The position numbers and the translations under genes were made by a program. Shown here one piece after another: positions 27,599-36,238 of a stretch of DNA of 64,000 nt. The DNA comes from Acidiparvus fluvialis (GTDB lineage Bacteria; Acidobacteriota; Holophagae; Holophagales; Holophagaceae), in contig JBFSVS010000001.1 of the NCBI GenBank assembly GCA_041263285.1, positions 62,001 to 126,000 of the forward strand, written 5' to 3'. Below the pieces are notes generated by a model. That model worked only from the letters and a program-made list of their open reading frames with translations. It ran no database searches and was not told where the DNA came from. The number at the start of each line of letters is the position of its first letter. Position 1 is the stretch's first letter.

Positions 27599-28593
27599 TG
27601 CCATCTCGATTTATTGGACATAGTGAGCAGAGAGAGCAACTTGCGAGGCGATTTCAATCCAAAAAACTAGGCCAAACACTCTTGTTTCAAGGCCCTACCT
27701 CGATTGGAAAAAAACTTCTAGCTTTAGACTTAGCGCAAAAAGATCTTTGCGAGAAAAATAATAGTTGTGGTTCCTGCCAACCGTGCTGTTTATATCTGGA
27801 AACAAATCTTATTGATGCTCCTCCACCTAACTTACTATTCATTGCTCCAGAGGGGAAAGCAGGACAGATTAAGGTAGAAAGTTTGAGAAGTGTACAAGAT
27901 TTAGAGGGCGGTATTTTTGAGTGGCTCGGAACCTCTTTGGGCCCTGATCTGCACAAATGGGTCATTATTGATGACGCACACCAACTAAATACCACGTCGG
28001 CTAATATGCTTCTTAAACTTCTGGAAGAGCCACCGTCCCATGTCTATTTTATTTTGATCACTCACCGACCTGAAGCGATGCTTCCAACCATTAAGAGCCG
28101 GTGCGAGCGGGTTATCATTTCTCCGCTCGATTCCTCCGAAGTCCAACAAATAGCCCTCTCTCATGGTTGGGTGAAAGGTGAAATTCCGCCCATGTTATCT
28201 CTTGCAGAAGGAACGTGTCGATATCTTGATCTAGAGCGCTATGAACGAGCCCTTCTCCAAGTAGATACCTGGTTAAAGTTGCTTGAAGGGAAGGGCGACT
28301 TACGAGATATAGATCAACTTTTAACTCAGAAGAAAGAAGATGAAGCGACAGCTTCAAACCAATGGTTGAGGGACACGCTAGAGTTACTCCTGAGAATTAT
28401 TAATGACCTAAATCGTATTCGATACCATGCTGAACCAAGTTTACTTTTTTATTCTGAAAGGTTAAGAATTATCAGCGAGCGAGAAATCCCTCTTCGAGAA
28501 ATCGAAGACAAGGCACTTGAGGCACTCCGTCATGTTGATCGAAATCCTTCGGCAAATATGATTCTACAAGAACTGGCTTTTTTATTAACTTAA
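27598..28593 (+). CDS. holB: DNA polymerase III delta' subunit
   Basis: Clamp-loader subunit. It shows an AAA+ fold: GPTSIGKKLLA as a degenerate P-loop, the four-cysteine zinc module CGSCQPCC (with an upstream Cys), the Walker-B-like VIIDDAHQLN, and LLKLLEEPPSHVYFIL with sensor 1. About 331 residues from ATG 27598, chosen because it overlaps the tmk stop in the usual way; a longer frame would run back into tmk. It meets topA head-on with a shared TTAA. Confidence 0.9.
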   Translation: MPSRFIGHSEQREQLARRFQSKKLGQTLLFQGPTSIGKKLLALDLAQKDLCEKNNSCGSCQPCCLYLETNLIDAPPPNLLFIAPEGKAGQIKVESLRSVQDLEGGIFEWLGTSLGPDLHKWVIIDDAHQLNTTSANMLLKLLEEPPSHVYFILITHRPEAMLPTIKSRCERVIISPLDSSEVQQIALSHGWVKGEIPPMLSLAEGTCRYLDLERYERALLQVDTWLKLLEGKGDLRDIDQLLTQKKEDEATASNQWLRDTLELLLRIINDLNRIRYHAEPSLLFYSERLRIISEREIPLREIEDKALEALRHVDRNPSANMILQELAFLLT

Positions 28594-31145
28594 GACGGCA
28601 GGGGTTCTTCGTGCTTGCACTCAGGACAAAGCAAGACGGTAATGGGATCTTTGCCGCGGGGCTTTCTAATCTTTTCTCCCATGTAAGCATTAGCACATTG
28701 GGGGCATGCAATCGGTCGAGGCTTATCCCAAGTGATAAAGTCACATTTGGGATACCCTGTACATCCATAAAAAATTTTGCCAAATCGACTTTTTCTTGGA
28801 GAAATATCTGACTGACATCTTGGGCACTGAAATCCTTCAAGAATTTCGCGTTTGACTGTTTTGCACGTTGGATAATTTTCGCAACAAGTAAAGAGTCCAT
28901 AGCGCCCCCATCGTTTTACGAAATATTTATCGCAGTTGGGACATTTCTCTTCGGTCCGTTCGTCGGGAGGAGCCGGAATACCCTTCGGATCCGCTTTGAC
29001 AATCCCCTTGCAATCTTTGGGACCATGAGGGCAGGCCCAAAAAGGTCCATATTGACCTCGCTTTAGTACCATGGGCGTCTCGCCGCAAAGAGGACATTCG
29101 GGTGGATCAATATTAGGATCTACGTCCTCTAGATCTCGCGTGTAGTCGCACGTTGCAAGATCCAACACTTCTTCAGCCTTCTTCTTTTTAGTCTTTTTAG
29201 GTTTTTGGTATCGAGTGCATCCTAAAAATAGACCGTTACGCCCTATGCGCTTGATAAGTTTCCCTTTTGCTTCTTCCCCGCATTTGGGACAAGACTCACC
29301 CGTTGGAACCCCCGCTTTTAGATCCTGCATTTTCTTTCCAGCTGAATTCACTAATTTGATAAAAGGTTTATAAAACTCATGAAGGGTAGCGGCGTAGGTC
29401 TTCTTTCCTTCTTCAATCAAATCTAAGTCTTCTTCTAAGTGTCGCGTATAGCCCATTTCCATGAGTTCCTCAAATCCCTCGACTAGAAGATCGCTTACGA
29501 CCATTCCGATCTGAGTAGGTTTGAATGATTTTTCAATTTTGACTACGTATTCCCTCTTTTGAACCGTCTCTATGATTGCAGCGTAGGTACTAGGTCGACC
29601 GATACCCTCTTTTTCTAATTTTTCTATGAGTGAAGCATCGTTGTAGCGTGCGGGAGGTTTTGTAAACTGCTGACTTACATCGGTATTGATCAACTCTAAA
29701 GTTTCATCAGGCTGAAGGTCGGGCAGACCAATGGATTCCTCCTCTTCCTCTTCTCCTTGAAGTTTGGTGGCATCCTTGATGCTTTCTGCCAAGGACTCCT
29801 CCTCATCGGCTCGATAAACACTGAGCCATCCAGCGAATCGTTCAATTTCCCCCTTCGCTTCAAAGACAACCACTTGCTTGTTAGCGAGGGTACTTGAAGC
29901 TGTGACCGTAGTGAGATCAAAACGAGAGGCTTCCATCTGTGAGGCTACCGCTCGTCGCCATATTAGGGCGTAAAGTCTAAATTGTGAGGGATCAAGATGT
30001 CCCCGTATGGATTCAGGAGTCCGATTGAAATCCGTGGGACGGATTGATTCGTGAGCATCTTGGGCGTCCGATTTCCCTTTATAAATCCGCGGTGCCTTAG
30101 GAAGAAAATCTGCACCATATTTCTTTTTGATAAAATCACGAGCCCCTTCAATGGCCTCGGGAGCCATTCGGGGAGAATCTGTTCGCATATAAGTGATGAG
30201 ACCAATTGGTTCTCCTGAACCCAAGTCAACACCTTCGTAAAGACGTTGAGCTGTTTGCATCGTTCGCGTTGCCCCAAAACCTAATTTACTAGAAGCTTCC
30301 CGCTGGAGCGCAGCGGTGGTAAAAGGTGCTGCAGGATTTCGATTCTTCTCTTTGGTATTTAGATCTGAAATAACGTAGCTTGCTTTTTTGAGTGCTTCAT
30401 GAAGAATTCGAGCCTCTTTCTCACTGCCGATTCTCAGCTTTTGTTCTGTATTTCCAAATTGAAGCATCTGATCATCTATCTTTTTAAGACGCATCCAAAA
30501 AGTCGCAGGTTTAACCTTTCGTAGGGGCTTGAATTCCCCTTTAAAAGTCCAATATTCAATAGGCTTGAAAGCTTCTATTTCCCTTTCTCTGTCTACGATA
30601 AGTCGTAACGCAATACTTTGAACCCGACCTGCGCTAAGGCCTCGGCGAACCTTGTCCCAAAGGACTTTAGAGACCTTGTAGCCTACAAGTCGATCAAGAA
30701 CGCGGCGTGCTCGTTGTGCATCGACAAGGTTTTGATCGACATTTCGAGGATGCTCCATTGCAATTTTGATTCCATTCGGAGTTATCTCATTGAATAAGAC
30801 TCGGTGAACAGGTAAATTTTTAGGAGGCTTAATGACTTCCATTAAATGCCAAGCAATGGCTTCACCTTCTCGATCTGGATCGGTAGCTAGATAGATTTCG
30901 TCTGCAGCTTTAGAAAATTTTCGAAGTTCTGCAACATTTTTTTTCTGACGGTCAGGAATCTCATAATACTCATCGAAGTCATTATCGACATCGATGGTTT
31001 CCCGTTTACCCTCCGATAAAGTAATGGTCTCTTGTGTGGGAAGATCACGAATGTGACCTGCTGAAGCTAGTACTTTGAAATCTTTTCCAAGGTACTTTCC
31101 GATAGTTTTAGATTTAGTTGGGCTCTCAACAATAACAAGTTTCAC
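28590..31145 (-). CDS. topA: DNA topoisomerase I
   Basis: Type IA topoisomerase that relaxes negative supercoils. Toprim domain at the N-terminus (KLVIVESPTKSKTIGKYLG, DPDREGEAIAWH), and the active-site tyrosine in ITYMRTDSPRM near residue 310. The C-terminus carries a run of Cys4 zinc-ribbon modules (first CPKCGEEAKG, then CPLC, CPNC, CPRC and CPQC units), about five in all, interrupted by a Lys-rich linker. 851 residues. GTG start at 31145 without a clear ribosome site. Divergent from rpmB across a 312-nt spacer. Confidence 0.95.
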   Translation of the reverse strand: MKLVIVESPTKSKTIGKYLGKDFKVLASAGHIRDLPTQETITLSEGKRETIDVDNDFDEYYEIPDRQKKNVAELRKFSKAADEIYLATDPDREGEAIAWHLMEVIKPPKNLPVHRVLFNEITPNGIKIAMEHPRNVDQNLVDAQRARRVLDRLVGYKVSKVLWDKVRRGLSAGRVQSIALRLIVDREREIEAFKPIEYWTFKGEFKPLRKVKPATFWMRLKKIDDQMLQFGNTEQKLRIGSEKEARILHEALKKASYVISDLNTKEKNRNPAAPFTTAALQREASSKLGFGATRTMQTAQRLYEGVDLGSGEPIGLITYMRTDSPRMAPEAIEGARDFIKKKYGADFLPKAPRIYKGKSDAQDAHESIRPTDFNRTPESIRGHLDPSQFRLYALIWRRAVASQMEASRFDLTTVTASSTLANKQVVVFEAKGEIERFAGWLSVYRADEEESLAESIKDATKLQGEEEEEESIGLPDLQPDETLELINTDVSQQFTKPPARYNDASLIEKLEKEGIGRPSTYAAIIETVQKREYVVKIEKSFKPTQIGMVVSDLLVEGFEELMEMGYTRHLEEDLDLIEEGKKTYAATLHEFYKPFIKLVNSAGKKMQDLKAGVPTGESCPKCGEEAKGKLIKRIGRNGLFLGCTRYQKPKKTKKKKAEEVLDLATCDYTRDLEDVDPNIDPPECPLCGETPMVLKRGQYGPFWACPHGPKDCKGIVKADPKGIPAPPDERTEEKCPNCDKYFVKRWGRYGLFTCCENYPTCKTVKREILEGFQCPRCQSDISPRKSRFGKIFYGCTGYPKCDFITWDKPRPIACPQCANAYMGEKIRKPRGKDPITVLLCPECKHEEPLPS

Positions 31146-31323
31146 GAGGGGTTCGTCTCCACATTAGGGTGAATAGCGGATAATGAGGTATCCCCATAGG
31201 GGTCTGTCAATAGGTCAATCGGCCAACCCCCTCTATTTAAGGGGTATTCAAACAGGCTGAACCCCTTTAATTTATTGGATAAATACATCTTTTAAAAAAA
31301 TATATATATAGTTTCAGAAAGTC

Positions 31324-31368
31324 CAGCCCTCTTCGATCCCGAAGAAACCCCTAATCGCCAAAGGGCTG
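31324..31368 (+). promoter_or_regulatory. nested hairpin upstream of rpmB
   Basis: CAGCCCT (31324-31330) pairs with AGGGCTG (31362-31368), and inside it CTTCG-ATCC-CGAAG forms a second perfect hairpin. If transcription starts at the AT-rich tract upstream, this is a structured 5' leader of rpmB; if it starts near 31425 it is a DNA-level repeat. No T run follows, so it is not a standard terminator. Confidence 0.4.
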
Positions 31369-31389
31369 CCTCGCCTTGGAAATCACACT

Positions 31390-31418
31390 TTGCGGCTTTT
31401 AGCGTTCGCTGATAAACT
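31390..31418 (+). promoter_or_regulatory. possible rpmB promoter
   Basis: TTGCGG (31390-31395) and TAAACT (31413-31418) with a 17-nt spacer; a start near 31425 would give a leader of about 33 nt. Matches are only 3 of 6 and 4 of 6, so this is tentative. Confidence 0.3.
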
Positions 31419-31457
31419 AATTAATCACAAAAAACGCTTCAAAATCGAGGGTTCCTT

Positions 31458-31679
31458 ATGTCTCGTCAATGCTCAATCTGTGGTAAAAAACCTCAATTTG
31501 GTAACAATGTTTCGCACTCTAATAATGTGACTAAACGGCGTTGGAATCCCAATCTTCAAACGGTTCGAGCTTTTGTCAAAGGTGCCCCTAAGCGCATCTC
31601 AGCTTGTACGGCTTGCATCCAAGCAGGAAAAGTTACTAAAGCTCCTCGAGGATTAGGTCGCGCTAAAAAAACAGCTTAA
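31458..31679 (+). CDS. rpmB: 50S ribosomal protein L28
   Basis: Ribosomal large-subunit protein, 73 residues. It starts SRQCSICGKKPQFGNNVSHSNNVTKRRW, with CxxC (C4, C7) and a later Cys pair (CTAC), so this is the zinc-binding form of L28. GAGGG precedes ATG 31458. The partner rpmG is not adjacent. tsaB follows 38 nt downstream on the same strand. Confidence 0.96.
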   Translation: MSRQCSICGKKPQFGNNVSHSNNVTKRRWNPNLQTVRAFVKGAPKRISACTACIQAGKVTKAPRGLGRAKKTA

Positions 31680-31717
31680 ACGTATTTGATATCATAGCTA
31701 AAGGTTAGGTGAGGATC

Positions 31718-32389
31718 ATGATTCTTGCCCTAGATTCTGCCACCGACATTATTTATCTATCCGTTTTTAATGACTCAGAGGCTTTCTCGTTAGCTATTCC
31801 CTCAGAACAGGGTAAGCGCCATAGCGTTCTGTTGATGAAATCTATTGATACCCTATTGGCCAATCATAATTTACTTCCAACTCAAATTCAGGGAGTAGTC
31901 TGCGGAGTGGGCCCCGGAGGATTTACCAGTTTGCGGGTAGGGGTAGCAACCGCTGAGGGTTTGGCGATTGGCGGCCTTCCTACATGGGGATTTACTTCCT
32001 TTGAATTTAGACGGGCGGCTCTCCACTTGGATCAACGCCTCTCCACCTGCTGGATTGCCCTTGAGGGCCAGCGAGGAGACCTGTTCGTTCAGCCCTGGAA
32101 TCATGAAGCTCCATTGGCGCCAGCTTCATTAAAGTCCATTCCCCGCTTCAAAGAAGCGGTGGGCCACAACCCTTGGTGGGCTCCCCGAGCCATCCTCGAG
32201 AAGATCAATCATACTCACCCCCCTATTTCTATTGCGGATGAAGAAAATGCCATGCTTCGAGGGCTAGTCGCCCTTGGCCGATTAAAAATCAAAGCCCCTC
32301 CTCAAAAGCCCCTTGTACCGTTTTATATCCGAGATACTGATGCAGAAATTCATCTAAGGTCATCTCGAGATCACCCCGTATCCTCCTAG
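31718..32389 (+). CDS. tsaB: tRNA threonylcarbamoyladenosine biosynthesis protein TsaB
   Basis: Inactive-kinase-like partner that supports TsaD in making t6A37 on ANN-reading tRNAs. N-terminal MILALDSATD and the motif GPGGFTSLRVGVATAEGLA (family GPGSFTGLR) identify it. I place the start at ATG 31718, with GGTGAGGA just before it; a GTG nine bases upstream is in frame but would hide that site. About 223 residues. rimI follows 7 nt later, the classic tsaB-rimI pair. Confidence 0.92.
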   Translation: MILALDSATDIIYLSVFNDSEAFSLAIPSEQGKRHSVLLMKSIDTLLANHNLLPTQIQGVVCGVGPGGFTSLRVGVATAEGLAIGGLPTWGFTSFEFRRAALHLDQRLSTCWIALEGQRGDLFVQPWNHEAPLAPASLKSIPRFKEAVGHNPWWAPRAILEKINHTHPPISIADEENAMLRGLVALGRLKIKAPPQKPLVPFYIRDTDAEIHLRSSRDHPVSS

Positions 32390-32396
32390 AACGCGA

Positions 32397-32804
32397 ATGA
32401 TGAATCTTTTAATTTCCACTGACCCCTATCCTTCCTGGATACATAAACTTGAATTAGAGGTCTTTGGTTCTCCGTGGGGTCCATTAGCCCCTCATGAAAT
32501 TGTATTTATAGAGACCCCCTGGGCTTATGCGCGATGGAGTATCAATCTCGTCGCTAAAGAGGCAGAGCTTTTGCGTATTGTGACCCACCCGTCCCATTTA
32601 AGAAAAGGGAAGGCAAAAGGATTACTTCTAGCCAGCGATTACTATTTCAAACAACAAGGAGTCGACCATTTATTGCTTGAAGTTCGAGAAAGCAACACCG
32701 CAGCCCGTGAACTCTATCAAAACCTCGGATGGTCTTTTTATCGCCAAAGAATTTCCTACTATTCCGATGGTGAAAACGCTCAACTTTATGAAAAAAGGCT
32801 CTAG
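32397..32804 (+). CDS. rimI: RimI-type GNAT N-acetyltransferase
   Basis: Acetylates the N-terminus of ribosomal protein S18 in model bacteria. 135 residues with the GNAT fold: the acetyl-CoA loop RIVTHPSHLRKGKAKGLL (the usual RxxGxG/A is RKGKAK here), then LLEVRESNTAARELYQNLGW and RISYYSDGENAQLYEKRL, the RimI end. Position after tsaB supports the call. The changed loop glycine may alter CoA binding but the rest is typical. Two ATGs in a row at 32397 and 32400. Confidence 0.85.
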   Translation: MMNLLISTDPYPSWIHKLELEVFGSPWGPLAPHEIVFIETPWAYARWSINLVAKEAELLRIVTHPSHLRKGKAKGLLLASDYYFKQQGVDHLLLEVRESNTAARELYQNLGWSFYRQRISYYSDGENAQLYEKRL

Positions 32805-32833
32805 ATCAGATAGCCTTGTTATGAGGTCTTCAC

Positions 32834-34918
32834 TTGAATCAACCATCAAAACGTGCGCCGGAATTGAATCGTCTCTATCTTGGAGCCGCGCTCATAGCGC
32901 TCATTTGGGTCATTTTTGGAATTTATAAAACGTTAAGTGTCCAAGTTGGTGGGAGTCTTGACGCACCATCGAGATGGATTTTGGTCGGCGTAGGTATTAT
33001 CAATGTCTTTGCGATTGCAGCGCTGCTCTTCATGTTGGTTCGTATCATTGCAAAGCTCTATTTCGAAAGACGACGGGGAATTTTAGGTTCCAAATTGAGG
33101 TCGAGACTTGTCACCACGCTTTTTGCGGTAAGTATTATCCCTAGTCTTATTCTGTTTGTCGTTGGGCAAAACTTTATCTCTAAAAATGTCGATCGATGGT
33201 TTGAACCCGAGGTTAGAAATGTTCTCTCAAGTGGGAAGCAAATTGCAGACGAATTGGAGAGTAACTACCAGTCTCGTCTTACCGATGCCGCCCGAGTGTT
33301 TAAAAGAACCCAAAATCCTGCTTCCACGAGAGTCACAGAGGTTGACATTGATTTAGTAGGGTCTCTTTCAAATAAAAATGGACGAGGGTGGCAATTAAGA
33401 ACGGTAGATATCAAAAAAGGTCTCAAGCCTCCACCTTGGCCAAAAATGACTGCGTTCAAAAATAGAATTTTGGCTCCCGAGGGAGAGTGGATCCTTCAGA
33501 CTATCGAGCAAAAAGGGGAATATTGGGTTATTGGCGTTCTGATTCCACTTGATACCTATAATCGAATGCTTACGATACGCCAGCGGTATCGAGAAGAAAG
33601 TGATGTCACCAGAGGTCGCGAAGCCATTGAAATTCTACCTCAGCGAACCTTCACTTTTCTTACTCTTTTGACTCTTTTTATTGCTGTTTGGTTTGGGCTT
33701 GCCCTAGCCAAATCTTTATCCGAGCCTATTCAAAGTTTAGCAAAAGCAGCCCAGCGAGTAGGATCAGGCGACCTAGAGGTGGAGCTAGCCATTACGGGAA
33801 AAGACGAATTAACGTTTCTGGCTCAAAGTTTTAATGCTATGACGCGCGATCTGAAAAAAAGTCAGACATCAATACGAGAACAATCTGAAAATATCGAGCA
33901 GCAACGACTTTATCTTGATCAGTTGTTAAGCACGCTGCCAGTAGGTGTTATTAGCTGGCGGGCCAGTGGAGAACTTGCCATTATGAATGCCTCCGCCTGC
34001 CATCTTTTCGGACTACAAATCTTCCGGCATGATCTTCAACCCTGGGAATCCATCAAGCGTTTACCAGGTCTTGATGTGCTTGATCGACTCAAAAATGCCG
34101 TCAGGGATTCGGGTCGGCGTCTCCAAGAAGAATTTCGTATTGGCGGAGAAGCCGAGGGTCGACTTCTCCGAGCTTTCATAGAAGTTCAATCAGACGGTGG
34201 AATCCTCGCAGTTGTCGAGGATCTCTCTCTTTTGGCGCAAGCCGAGAAGCGAGCCGCTTGGCAGGAAGTAGCTCGCCGTATGGCCCACGAAATTAAAAAT
34301 CCCCTGACTCCCATTCAACTCACCGCTCAATTAATGCTCCGAAAAAGCAGAGAAGGTCGTTTAGATATTGCTTCCGTAGAGGAAGGTTCTCAAACTATTT
34401 TGTCAGAGGTCACAAGTCTCTCAAATTTGGTGGATAGTTTTTCAAAATTTGCCCAATTACCTACCCCCGTATTTAAGGCTTGTAATCCAATCGAACTGCT
34501 CCAAACGGTGGCTACTCTCTATGAACCTAATCATCCTGAAATTCAATGGGAAGTCACTTCTGATCCTACTTGTACTTTTGCAAAGTGGGATCGAGATATG
34601 ATCAAACGAGCCCTTATTAATCTGATTGATAATGCCGTATCGGTCTTGCATGAGTACCCACCAACTAAGGAGCCCGCCACTATTCGACTCGCACTGGTGC
34701 GAAAAGGATCTGAAGTTTCATTCAGGGTCGAAGATAATGGGCCTGGTGTTTTACCTGAAAACCAAGAACATCTTTTCGAACCTTATTTTTCTATGAAGCG
34801 CAAAGGTACTGGTCTTGGCTTGGCCATTGTTCAAAAAATTGTAGAAGATCACGGTGGATCTACTCGTTATGAAGCCCTCCCCCTAGGCAGCCGCTTTATT
34901 CTAACTTTTCCACTTTAA
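32834..34918 (+). CDS. NtrY-like sensor histidine kinase
   Basis: Membrane sensor kinase of the NtrY family: two N-terminal helices, a periplasmic or membrane region with a third helix, HAMP (about 290-345), a PAS-like segment, the H-box MAHEIKNPLTPIQLTAQ (His about 486), an N-box NLIDNAVS and the ATP-lid glycines in GTGLGLAIVQK. 694 residues. TTG start at 32834 with GAGG upstream. It is separated from the NtrX-like regulator (37.6-39.0 kb, opposite strand) by surE, fur, kynA, a tRNA and a MerR gene, so the pairing is inferred from family only. It ends 3 nt from surE. Confidence 0.88.
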   Translation: MNQPSKRAPELNRLYLGAALIALIWVIFGIYKTLSVQVGGSLDAPSRWILVGVGIINVFAIAALLFMLVRIIAKLYFERRRGILGSKLRSRLVTTLFAVSIIPSLILFVVGQNFISKNVDRWFEPEVRNVLSSGKQIADELESNYQSRLTDAARVFKRTQNPASTRVTEVDIDLVGSLSNKNGRGWQLRTVDIKKGLKPPPWPKMTAFKNRILAPEGEWILQTIEQKGEYWVIGVLIPLDTYNRMLTIRQRYREESDVTRGREAIEILPQRTFTFLTLLTLFIAVWFGLALAKSLSEPIQSLAKAAQRVGSGDLEVELAITGKDELTFLAQSFNAMTRDLKKSQTSIREQSENIEQQRLYLDQLLSTLPVGVISWRASGELAIMNASACHLFGLQIFRHDLQPWESIKRLPGLDVLDRLKNAVRDSGRRLQEEFRIGGEAEGRLLRAFIEVQSDGGILAVVEDLSLLAQAEKRAAWQEVARRMAHEIKNPLTPIQLTAQLMLRKSREGRLDIASVEEGSQTILSEVTSLSNLVDSFSKFAQLPTPVFKACNPIELLQTVATLYEPNHPEIQWEVTSDPTCTFAKWDRDMIKRALINLIDNAVSVLHEYPPTKEPATIRLALVRKGSEVSFRVEDNGPGVLPENQEHLFEPYFSMKRKGTGLGLAIVQKIVEDHGGSTRYEALPLGSRFILTFPL

Positions 34919-34921
34919 GAT

Positions 34922-35668
34922 TTATCCAAAAATTCTTTTGAACTCATCACGACGTGTAACCACCTCAGGATGGCTCAAGTCTAATTTGAGGGGCGTTACG
35001 CTGATCCACTGATCTAACACGGCATCTGCGTCACACCCTTCTTGTCGGGAGTAGGTAGGCGCGCTCTCGCCCCCGATCCAATAGTAGGGCTTTCCTCGAG
35101 GATCTTTTCTCTGCTCAACAACATCATGATAAGCCCGATTATCTTGTCCCGTTAACCGAACACCCAGGGGCACCTGTTGGGGGAAATTGACATTCCAAAT
35201 AGTTTGAGGCGGCAGAGGCATCTTTTCCCATTGTTCTAAAAAAGTCGCCAAGAAGGGCTTGGTGTTCTCCAGGTTTCCCCTCGTAGTTAAAGAAAAAGCC
35301 GCAGCTCGAGCACCCAAAAGACAGCCTTCAATAGCAGCTGCCACCGTCCCCGAATAAAAAACATCTTCACCCAGGTTCCAGCCATAGTTGACCCCGCTGA
35401 GCACCCAGTCTGGTTTTCGCTCCAGCTTGTGATAAAAACCTAAATTTACACAGTCTACAGGCGTACCATCACTTGAATATCGATCTATACCTACCTCGTT
35501 CATTCTGATGGGACTATGGAGCGATAGGGCACTAGAGATAGCTGATCGATTTCGGTCAGGTGCAATGACTACCACTCGGCCAAAACGTGAGGCTACGGTA
35601 GCCAGTAGATCAATACCCTCCGATTGAATTCCGTCATCGTTCGTCACTAAAATAAGTCGTTCGCTCAT
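34922..35668 (-). CDS. surE: 5'/3'-nucleotidase SurE
   Basis: Metal-dependent nucleoside monophosphate phosphatase linked to stationary-phase survival. The N-terminal ILVTNDDGIQSEG carries the metal-binding Asp pair, followed by VVIAPDRNRSAISSALS and VLSGVNYGWNLGEDVFYSGTVAAAIEG, all family signatures. 248 residues. GAGGA precedes ATG 35668. It faces the end of ntrY at 3 nt and diverges from fur across 89 nt. Confidence 0.95.
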   Translation of the reverse strand: MSERLILVTNDDGIQSEGIDLLATVASRFGRVVVIAPDRNRSAISSALSLHSPIRMNEVGIDRYSSDGTPVDCVNLGFYHKLERKPDWVLSGVNYGWNLGEDVFYSGTVAAAIEGCLLGARAAAFSLTTRGNLENTKPFLATFLEQWEKMPLPPQTIWNVNFPQQVPLGVRLTGQDNRAYHDVVEQRKDPRGKPYYWIGGESAPTYSRQEGCDADAVLDQWISVTPLKLDLSHPEVVTRRDEFKRIFG

Positions 35669-35757
35669 TGTTCCTCAGTTCCGTTAAGGTATCTTAATAT
35701 ATTCTCATTAATAATCTGCCTTCTTCGATCATTTACTTTAATCTTGTTTCTTAGTCT

Positions 35758-36213
35758 ATGTCCAAAGTGCACCCTCACTCCCCTACAGCACCTGAATCCC
35801 GGGACTCTCTTTTTTTAAGAGCCATGAATTTACTTAAGACAGCAGGCTATAAAAAAACCATTCATCGAGAAACCCTCGTACGCTTCTTTCTAGTGAATCC
35901 CGGCCCCCTCACTTCAGAGGATATACAAAAACGAACTAAAGGCTTAGATAAGGTAACGATTTATCGATCGCTAGCTAGTTTTGAGTCCGCAGGGCTTCTG
36001 AGAAAGATTGATTTTGGGGATGGGCTTTTACGCTATGAACTCAATCTTAATGATGGCGAGCACCACCATCATGTCATATGTACGCAATGCGGCAGAGTTG
36101 ATGTCATTGACCACTGTGAAGCATCCCCCGTGTCCCATATAGAGGCTCAAACAGGTTACCGATCGATTCGACACTCTTTAGAATTCTTTGGGCTTTGTCC
36201 CCAATGCCAATAA
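35758..36213 (+). CDS. Fur-family metal or peroxide regulator
   Basis: DNA-binding repressor of the Fur superfamily, 151 residues. The winged helix includes LDKVTIYRSLASFESAGLLRKI; the metal region shows the His cluster EHHHHVICTQCGRVDVID with one CxxC, and the protein ends LCPQCQ with a second CxxC for structural zinc. Whether it senses iron (Fur), zinc (Zur) or peroxide (PerR) cannot be decided by eye. It sits 25 nt before the haem enzyme kynA on the same strand, an unusual pairing. TTAAT...ATTAA in the spacer upstream (35694-35711) is a weak operator candidate. Confidence 0.88.
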   Translation: MSKVHPHSPTAPESRDSLFLRAMNLLKTAGYKKTIHRETLVRFFLVNPGPLTSEDIQKRTKGLDKVTIYRSLASFESAGLLRKIDFGDGLLRYELNLNDGEHHHHVICTQCGRVDVIDHCEASPVSHIEAQTGYRSIRHSLEFFGLCPQCQ

Positions 36214-36238
36214 TTTCTTCACTGTAAAGGATGTGGTA

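Larger units (their letters stand above)
31146..31457. other. 312-nt divergent spacer topA/rpmB
   Basis: No gene. It holds, left to right: a perfect TTGACA on the minus strand (about 31215-31210) that may serve topA but lacks a well-spaced -10; an inverted repeat AAGGGGT...ACCCCTT (about 31240-31267); a very A/T-rich tract with a TA run (31292-31310); a nested hairpin (31324-31368); a possible rpmB promoter (31390-31418); and AGCGTT/AACGCT complementarity just before the rpmB ribosome site. Confidence 0.55.

Noticed and set aside
28472..28900. 142-residue minus-strand frame spanning holB and topA ends
   Set aside because: A different frame over topA, whose zinc ribbons explain the sequence; no independent signal.
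31292..31310. A/T-rich tract with TA repeat as an origin or microsatellite
   Set aside because: Too short, with no DnaA-box cluster seen and no dnaA, dnaN or gyrB neighbours; simply an AT-rich promoter-type tract.
35694..35711. Fur box upstream of the Fur-family gene
   Set aside because: Only the TTAAT/ATTAA ends pair; the centre does not fit the GATAAT or TTATAAT-type consensus well enough to name it.
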